DNA from: Pseudomonadota bacterium
Lineage (GTDB): Bacteria; Pseudomonadota; Alphaproteobacteria; Rhizobiales; Devosiaceae
Direction: 5' to 3'
Assembly (NCBI GenBank): GCA_023415605.1
Contig: JAEZKB010000312.1
Span: 1-9,783 of the forward strand
Length of the DNA: 9,783 bases
Shown: piece after piece, positions 5,770 to 9,783 of the stretch
Layout of the letters: each line of letters begins with the position of its first letter
How positions within the stretch are numbered: the stretch's first letter is position 1
Translations under genes and position numbers: made by a program
The notes under the pieces: generated by a model
Seen by the model: the letters and a program-made list of their open reading frames with translations, nothing else
Database searches by the model: none
What the model was told of the DNA's origin: nothing

Positions 5770-7479
5770 TTATGCGCGCGGCTTGCGCGGACCACGCGGC
5801 TTGTCGCCGCCCGGACGCGGACCACGGGGGCGATCACCATCGGTACGGGGGCCGCGCGGCCGATCACTATCCGCGCGCGGACCACGGGGCTTGGCGAATG
5901 CCGGCTTGCTGCCTTCGGGGCGCGGACCACGCGGCGGCCGGTCGCCATAATCGCGCTTCGGCCGATCGCCGAAGTCACGCTTGGGCTTGTCGCCGAAGGC
6001 GCGCTTTTCGCCATAGGGCTTCTTGTCGGCAAAGGGCTTACGGTCGCCGAACGGCTTCTTGTCGCTGAAGGGTTTGCGATCACCGAAGGCGCGCGGTGCG
6101 CGGGCGGGACGATCGCTGGCCTCGCCCCGGGGCGGCCGATCACCAAACTCGCGCCGCGGCGGACGATCGCCGAAGTCACGGCGGGGTGGCCGATCGCCAA
6201 AGTCGCGCTTGGGACGATCCGCGAAGCTGCGCTGCGGCCGATCTCCGGCGCTGTCTTCACGCGGACCACGTTTGGCGCCGAATGTCTTCGCGCCATCGAA
6301 GCTGCGGGCCGGACGCTCGCCGCCAAGGCCCTTGGGGCCACGGAAGCCGCCCTCGCGGAACGAGCGGTCCTCGGGATCGGGACGCTCCTTGCGCTGCGGC
6401 TTGAGCCGGACCCGCGAGGTCGTGCCGTCTTCATGGTGGATCGTGCGGAGCGGTGCTTCCTCCTGCTCGGGCTTGCCGGCCGGGGCAGCGTTGCGCTTCT
6501 GGGAGAAGCGGCCGCCGGGGCGGTCGCGGCGCTGGCGCGCGCCTTCTTCGTCCGCCTCGCGGTCGCGGTCGACGAAGCGGAACTGCGCCGTCGAATCTTC
6601 CAGCGCCTTGCGCTGCTTCGGCGCTGGCTTGCCCGGCGCAGCGGCGCGGAGTCGCGGGTTGACGGCGCGTTTGCGGTCGATGGCCGTCGCCTGCTCGGGC
6701 ATATCGGCGTCGAAATCGACCCCGGCTTCGTCGGCGAGGCGCTTGCCCAGTTGCTCACGCAGCACGCGGGCCCGTACGGTCTCGACCTCGCCCTCGCGGA
6801 TGTCGCCAAGCTGGAACGGCCCGTAGCTGACGCGGATGAGGCGGTTCACGGTGAGGCCGAGCGACGCAAGGACGTTCTTGACCTCGCGATTTTTGCCTTC
6901 ACGCAGCGCCACGACCAGCCAGACATTGCTGCCAAGGTCGCGCTCGAGCGTCGCTTCGATCGGACCATACTTGATGCCGTCGACCTCGACGCCGTCCTTC
7001 AGTTGATCAAGCTGGGCCTGAGTCACGGTGCCGAAGGCACGTACGCGGTACTTGCGCAGCCAGCCGGTGGCCGGCAGCTCCAATACGCGCTTGAGCCCCC
7101 CGTCATTGGTCAGCAGCAACAGGCCTTCGGTGTTGATGTCGAGCCGGCCGATGGAGACCACGCGCGGCAGACCGTGCTCTTCCAGCGCCTCGAAGATGGT
7201 CGGGCGACCTTCGGGATCCTTCTCGGTGACCACCAGGCCGGCGGGCTTATGGTAGAGCCAGACGCGGGTGCCTTGCTTGGCGGCCAGTGGCTCGCCATCG
7301 ACCTTGATCTTGTCCTTGTCGGTGACGTTGAAGGCGGGGGTCTTCACCACCTTGCCGTTCACCGACACCCGGCCGTCCTTGATCCAGAGCTCGGCGTCCC
7401 GACGGGAGCAGAGCCCGGCGCGGGCGATGATCTTGGCGAGTCGGTCGCCGGCGAGGGAAATGGACGTGGAGTCGGTCAT
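5770..7479 (-). CDS. rluB: RsuA/RluB-family pseudouridine synthase with long basic tail
   Basis: The 569-residue product isomerises a uridine to pseudouridine in rRNA, by family most likely 23S rRNA (RluB type, E. coli U2605); the exact site cannot be read from sequence. An S4 RNA-binding domain (about 10-60, 'RLAKIIARAGLCSRRDAE') precedes the catalytic domain with GRLDINTEG (111-119; D114 the catalytic Asp) and REGKNREVKN (193-202). The fold ends near residue 245, where most relatives stop. The remaining roughly 320 residues are a disordered, Arg/Lys/Asp/Pro/Gly-rich tail with tandem repeats, especially over the last 159 residues. Long tails of this kind are known in alphaproteobacterial homologues. 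The ATG at 7479 is chosen because it starts just before the S4 domain and has GAGAGAGG at 7497-7490 upstream; the frame is open a further 16 codons to 7527. A terminator separates it from the lipoprotein gene upstream. rsmD follows after 4 nt. Confidence 0.92.
   Translation of the reverse strand: MTDSTSISLAGDRLAKIIARAGLCSRRDAELWIKDGRVSVNGKVVKTPAFNVTDKDKIKVDGEPLAAKQGTRVWLYHKPAGLVVTEKDPEGRPTIFEALEEHGLPRVVSIGRLDINTEGLLLLTNDGGLKRVLELPATGWLRKYRVRAFGTVTQAQLDQLKDGVEVDGIKYGPIEATLERDLGSNVWLVVALREGKNREVKNVLASLGLTVNRLIRVSYGPFQLGDIREGEVETVRARVLREQLGKRLADEAGVDFDADMPEQATAIDRKRAVNPRLRAAAPGKPAPKQRKALEDSTAQFRFVDRDREADEEGARQRRDRPGGRFSQKRNAAPAGKPEQEEAPLRTIHHEDGTTSRVRLKPQRKERPDPEDRSFREGGFRGPKGLGGERPARSFDGAKTFGAKRGPREDSAGDRPQRSFADRPKRDFGDRPPRRDFGDRPPRREFGDRPPRGEASDRPARAPRAFGDRKPFSDKKPFGDRKPFADKKPYGEKRAFGDKPKRDFGDRPKRDYGDRPPRGPRPEGSKPAFAKPRGPRADSDRPRGPRTDGDRPRGPRPGGDKPRGPRKPRA
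5773..5889 (-). repeat. 10-residue (30-bp) tandem repeat at the C-terminus of the pseudouridine synthase
   Basis: Residues 531-569 consist of PRGPRADSDR, PRGPRTDGDR, PRGPRPGGDK and a final partial PRGPRKPRA. Each unit is 30 bp, with PRGPR invariant and the second half variable. On the plus strand the repeat is visible as recurring 'accacgggg'-like blocks. Confidence 0.85.
5926..5997 (-). repeat. 8-residue (24-bp) tandem repeat in the pseudouridine synthase tail
   Basis: Residues 495-518 read FGDKPKRD, FGDRPKRD and YGDRPPRG: three adjacent 24-bp units with an aromatic-Gly-Asp head and a basic end. A related fourth unit, FADRPKRD, lies apart at 6202-6225. Confidence 0.8.
5998..6087 (-). repeat. 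6-residue (18-bp) tandem repeat in the pseudouridine synthase tail
   Basis: Residues 465-494 read FGDRKP, FSDKKP, FGDRKP, FADKKP and YGEKRA: five 18-bp units with an aromatic residue every sixth position and alternating acidic and basic residues. Confidence 0.83.
6124..6201 (-). repeat. 9-residue (27-bp) tandem repeat in the pseudouridine synthase tail
   Basis: Residues 427-452 read FGDRPPRRD, FGDRPPRRE and FGDRPPRG: nearly identical 27-bp units, with DNA identity high enough to suggest slippage or unequal crossing-over. The preceding FADRPKRD (6202-6225) is an 8-residue variant of the same unit. Confidence 0.85.
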
Positions 7480-7520
7480 AGCCGAAAAGCCTCTCTCATG
7501 CGGGACCCATCTGGGCGGCG

Positions 7521-7557
7521 CAAACAAGGGAAAACGCCGCGCCGGGATGGCGCGGCG
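7521..7557 (-). terminator. Rho-independent terminator between the lipoprotein gene and rluB
   Basis: CGCCGCGCC (7535-7543) and GGCGCGGCG (7549-7557) are perfect 9-bp arms around a 5-nt loop. Read on the minus strand, the stem is followed directly by TTTT (7534-7531) and then CCCTTGTTTG. It lies 8 nt beyond the lipoprotein stop codon (TAA, 7568-7566). This is a textbook intrinsic terminator and should end the ileS-lspA-lipoprotein transcript. It implies that rluB has a separate promoter in the short space before 7479, or depends on read-through. Confidence 0.85.
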
Positions 7558-7565
7558 GCAGATGA

Positions 7566-8264
7566 TTAGTTGATGGCGCTCGGCTTGGTGAAGTCGTCGC
7601 CCAGCTTGCCCGAGCTACCCAGACCGGCGTCGGTTGCACCCGCACCTTGCACGCCAGGACGCTTGAGGGCGTCGCGGATTTCCTTCGGGCAGTCTTTGTG
7701 GTTGAGCGGCACGAGGTCGCCGGACTTGGTTGCGCAGACCATGTCGGTGCCCGAGACCGTGGTGAAATACTCTTCCGGCGGCAGATAGAGCGGGCGCGCG
7801 CCCGGCTTCAGACGCGCCGCGGTCATGCGGGCAGTCAGCATCTTGGCTTCGGCGTCGGTCAGCGGGCGGCCGGAGATGGTGCGGAGGTCAACCACGCGGG
7901 CATTGCGCAGGCGCGAGATATCGGCCTCGGACATGCCGGTGGTGTCGATCTGCACCTTGGACGAATCTTCCGGTAGCTGCGCCACCTTGGTTTCATTGGT
8001 CGGCGCCGGCAACGAGCGGGTGTCCTTGGGCATGACCAGCGGGGCGCGCGGCGTCTTGGGCTCTTCCTTCTGCTCGCGCGGAATGCCGCCCAGGCCGACG
8101 AGGGTCTCGGTCATCACTTCACGCTCGAAGGTGCCGAAATCGCCCATGGCATTGGTGCCTTCGGTCGTGGTGCAGGCCGACAGCGTGGCGAGAGCCAGTG
8201 CGATGAGGCCGATACGGGTCACAGCCGCGATGGCGGCGGACCGCCCGGTCAAGTCAATACGCAT
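7566..8264 (-). CDS. Outer-membrane lipoprotein of unknown function
   Basis: The 232-residue product has a basic N-terminus, a hydrophobic stretch (about 16-30) and a lipobox LSAC with the acylated cysteine at C31, so it is a predicted substrate of the signal peptidase encoded just upstream. The +2 residue is Thr, not Asp, which by the Lol rule favours the outer membrane. The mature part is mostly hydrophilic and probably partly disordered, with a Pro-rich segment RAPLVMPKDTRSLPAP (73-88), a helical region (about 112-152), and cysteines at 177 and 192 that could form a disulfide. The PLVMP...LPAP segment faintly recalls the DUF3035/BamF lipoproteins found near lspA in other alphaproteobacteria; this is a tentative impression. 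The ATG at 8264 follows AGGGAAG at 8275-8269. A 77-nt gap separates it from lspA and a terminator follows it. Confidence 0.88.
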   Translation of the reverse strand: MRIDLTGRSAAIAAVTRIGLIALALATLSACTTTEGTNAMGDFGTFEREVMTETLVGLGGIPREQKEEPKTPRAPLVMPKDTRSLPAPTNETKVAQLPEDSSKVQIDTTGMSEADISRLRNARVVDLRTISGRPLTDAEAKMLTARMTAARLKPGARPLYLPPEEYFTTVSGTDMVCATKSGDLVPLNHKDCPKEIRDALKRPGVQGAGATDAGLGSSGKLGDDFTKPSAIN

Positions 8265-8290
8265 GCAACTTCCCTTTTACCCCTCGCGCC

Positions 8291-8321
8291 GGCCTTATAT
8301 CGCATCATCGGCCCTAAGGCC
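8291..8321. repeat. 7-bp inverted repeat in the lspA/lipoprotein gap
   Basis: GGCCTTA (8291-8297) and TAAGGCC (8315-8321) are exact reverse complements 17 nt apart. The left arm overlaps the AT-rich ATATAA that could be a -10 box for the lipoprotein gene (minus strand, 8300-8295). It might be an operator, a hairpin in the lspA-lipoprotein mRNA, or chance. No T tract follows, so it is not an intrinsic terminator. Confidence 0.35.
8295..8300 (-). promoter_or_regulatory. Possible -10 box upstream of the lipoprotein gene
   Basis: ATATAA on the minus strand, about 30 nt before the ATG at 8264, is the most AT-rich hexamer in this GC-rich gap. No convincing -35 lies at 16-18 nt. It would give a short leader containing the AGGGAAG ribosome site and allow expression independent of ileS-lspA. 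Confidence 0.22.
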
Positions 8322-8341
8322 AGATTTGGGCAGCAATGCGT

Positions 8342-8896
8342 TCACGGACCAGTGGATGCCGTCTTCGGTCGGCCGATTCCCAGCACATCGAGGACCAGCA
8401 GCAACACCCCGGCGGTGATCATCGCGTCGGCGACGTTGAAAATATAGAAGGACCAATCCTGCCAGTGAAAGTGAAAGAAATCGGCAACGGCGCCGTATAG
8501 CAGGCGGTCCGAGGCGTTTGACAGAGCGCCGCCGATGCAGAGGGCGAGGCCCGAGCGCACCAGCGTGGAGTTGGCGCGCCACCACCAGATGATGAGCGCT
8601 ACCAGCGCTACCGCCATCAGAATGCCGAGGGCCCAAACCGGCAACGAGCCGAGCAGGCCATAGGAAATGCCGGTATTCCAGACCAGCACATAGTCAAAGA
8701 ATGGCGTCACCGGCACGATCTCGCCGCCACGCCAATTGGTCATGGATTCGGGCGTGAAACCGCCCAGGACGTCGACGCAAACGGCCCCGCCGAGCGACAC
8801 GCAGTCCCAGCTCACCTGCGCGAACTTGTGCAGCCGGTCCAGCGCGAAGGCGAGCACCAGCAGGACCAGCGAGAAGGCGAAGCCGTTGCGCGACAC
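8342..8896 (-). CDS. lspA: Lipoprotein signal peptidase (signal peptidase II)
   Basis: The 184-residue integral inner-membrane aspartyl protease cleaves diacylglyceryl-modified prolipoproteins before the lipidated cysteine. Four membrane segments are visible (about 6-27, 86-106, 114-128, 157-173). Conserved motifs: DRLHK (20-24, usually DQxxK), WNTGISYGLL (73-82), SNASDR (126-131), VADF with D139, and FNVAD with D157. D139 and D157 are the expected catalytic pair. The product is longer than the usual 160-170 residues because the periplasmic stretch between the first membrane helix and VPVTPFF is about 25 residues larger than in E. coli and holds C32 and C40. The start is GTG (8896-8894), 5 nt after the ileS stop, with a weak AGGG site overlapping that stop, so translational coupling to ileS is likely. 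The ileS-lspA order is widespread in bacteria. Confidence 0.95.
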   Translation of the reverse strand: MSRNGFAFSLVLLVLAFALDRLHKFAQVSWDCVSLGGAVCVDVLGGFTPESMTNWRGGEIVPVTPFFDYVLVWNTGISYGLLGSLPVWALGILMAVALVALIIWWWRANSTLVRSGLALCIGGALSNASDRLLYGAVADFFHFHWQDWSFYIFNVADAMITAGVLLLVLDVLGIGRPKTASTGP

Positions 8897-8901
8897 CAGC
8901 C

Positions 8902-9783
8902 CTAGAGCCCCGCCGCGGCGCGTTCGCGCAGTGCCTGCGCGTCGCGCTTGGAGACATCGCCCTCCATATCGGCTTCAGCGAAATAGCGGCGCGAGCGCGC
9001 ACACTGCCTGCCGCCAGCGGTCTGGAACACCACGGCGACACCAGGCTGTTCGTCGAGGCGGAACGCCGCGGCCGGGCCCTCGCCCTTTTCCACCTCGATG
9101 AACGAGGTGATGCAGACTTCGGCAAAGTCGATGCCGTCGAGAGAGGCAAGGAGGTCGGCATCCGAAATGGCGACGATCGGCGACGCTTCCAGCGAGGAAC
9201 CGATGACCTTGTTCTTGCGCTCGATCTCCAGCGCTCCGGTCACCACGCGGCGAACGTCACGGATCTTTTGCCACTTGGCCTCGAGCGCCGGGTCGCGCCA
9301 CTCGGCCGGCAGGTCGGGGAAGAGCCGCAGGTGGACTGATTCCTCGGCGCCCGGATGGCGGTCGAGCCACGCTTCTTCCATGGTGAAAACCAGGATCGGC
9401 GCGAGCCATGCCGTCAGGCAGTCAAAGACGGCGTCCAGCACGGTGAGGCTGGCGCGGCGCTTGATCGACGAGATCGGGTCGCAATAGAGCGCGTCCTTGC
9501 GGATATCGAAGTAGAACGCCGACAGGTCGATGTTCATGAAGTTCGACAGCACCGCCACGATGCGCTTGTAGTCGTAATTGTCAAACGCCTCGCGCACGGT
9601 CTCGCCGACCTCGGCGAGCCGCGACAGGATCAGGCGCTCGAGTTCGGGCATGTCGCGATGGCCGACGCGCTCCTCCCCCTTGAAATGGGCGAGGTTGCCG
9701 AGCAGCCAGCGCATGGTGTTGCGCAGCTTGCGGTAGCTGTCGACGGTGCCGTTGATGATGTCCTTGCCGATGCGCAGGTCGTC
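8902..9783 (-). CDS. ileS: Isoleucyl-tRNA synthetase, C-terminal part
   Basis: The visible 293 residues are the C-terminal third of the cytoplasmic enzyme that charges tRNA-Ile; the catalytic and editing domains lie beyond the right edge. The fragment opens with DDLRIGKDIINGTVDSYRKLRNT, the stretch that follows the KMSKS loop region, and continues with the helical anticodon-binding domain (TMEEAW, ESVHLRLFPDLP). Then come GALEIERKNKVIGSSLEASP and a C-terminal appendix. In E. coli the appendix carries a four-cysteine zinc site; here only one cysteine remains (GGRQCARSRRYF), so zinc binding is unlikely. Such reduction is common in alphaproteobacterial enzymes. The ORF caller's internal ATG at 9714 is not the start, since the conserved frame continues to 9783. 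lspA follows after 5 nt. Confidence 0.96.
   Translation of the reverse strand, partial: DDLRIGKDIINGTVDSYRKLRNTMRWLLGNLAHFKGEERVGHRDMPELERLILSRLAEVGETVREAFDNYDYKRIVAVLSNFMNIDLSAFYFDIRKDALYCDPISSIKRRASLTVLDAVFDCLTAWLAPILVFTMEEAWLDRHPGAEESVHLRLFPDLPAEWRDPALEAKWQKIRDVRRVVTGALEIERKNKVIGSSLEASPIVAISDADLLASLDGIDFAEVCITSFIEVEKGEGPAAAFRLDEQPGVAVVFQTAGGRQCARSRRYFAEADMEGDVSKRDAQALRERAAAGL

Noticed and set aside
5773..6225. Regularly spaced repeats that could suggest a CRISPR array
   Set aside because: Units are directly adjacent with no unique spacers, have differing periods that are all multiples of three, and lie in frame within a coding sequence.
5766..6809. A 347-codon minus-strand frame overlapping the rluB tail
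   Set aside because: It is the shifted frame of the repetitive rluB tail, rich in Ser/Arg/Ala, with no domain; the rluB frame contains the conserved S4 and catalytic motifs.
6023..6826. A plus-strand Ser/Arg/Gly-rich frame of 267 codons
   Set aside because: Its apparent repeats mirror the antisense of the rluB tail repeats.
6433..7569. A 378-codon plus-strand frame opposite rluB
   Set aside because: It is antisense to the conserved catalytic domain of the pseudouridine synthase and shows no family motif or ribosome site.
1..9783. A defence system, prophage, mobile element or biosynthetic cluster
   Set aside because: Both strands were read for such genes; all substantial frames are housekeeping enzymes or small envelope proteins, with no integrase, transposase, toxin-antitoxin pair or terminal repeats.

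Overview
The window is a dense, high-GC stretch of bacterial chromosome that looks like an alphaproteobacterium of the order Hyphomicrobiales, possibly Devosia-like. This rests on overall codon use, on a MutL that carries the endonuclease motifs, on a very long basic tail on the RluB-type pseudouridine synthase, and on purD lying divergently beside what seems to be the start of xseA. The genus is inferred from general familiarity, not from a search. Coding density is very high: the largest gap between genes is about 114 nt, and I see no rRNA or tRNA genes, CRISPR arrays, insertion sequences or phage genes.

Left part (1-2413): the first 43 bases on the minus strand look like the N-terminus of exonuclease VII large subunit. 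After an 86-nt divergent gap comes purD (purine synthesis, GAR synthetase) on the plus strand, then a patatin-like serine phospholipase that most likely starts at a GTG 40 nt after purD. Middle part (2414-5214): tadA (tRNA adenosine deaminase, minus strand) converges on the patatin gene with only 4 nt between stops, and is divergent from mutL (mismatch repair, GTG start with a strong Shine-Dalgarno). After mutL lies a small hairpin and then a gene for a small secreted four-cysteine protein with a loose resemblance to the Rap1a/Tai fold. That gene and rsmD end tail-to-tail on one shared CTAG.

Right part (5211-9783), all minus strand, in order of transcription: ileS (3' end only), lspA (lipoprotein signal peptidase, GTG start), a lipoprotein of unknown function, a clear Rho-independent terminator, an RluB-type pseudouridine synthase with a roughly 320-residue disordered repetitive tail, and rsmD (16S rRNA guanine methyltransferase). 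The ileS-lspA pair is a widespread arrangement. Here it is followed by a gene whose product is itself a predicted LspA substrate. rluB-rsmD forms a second unit devoted to rRNA modification.

Functionally this is mostly core housekeeping: nucleotide synthesis, tRNA charging and editing, rRNA modification, DNA repair, and lipoprotein maturation. I do not see a new defence, mobile or biosynthetic system. The points most worth a second look are the nested tandem repeats in the pseudouridine synthase tail, the orphan secreted four-cysteine protein, the lipoprotein next to lspA, the enlarged periplasmic loop in LspA, and a few small inverted repeats.
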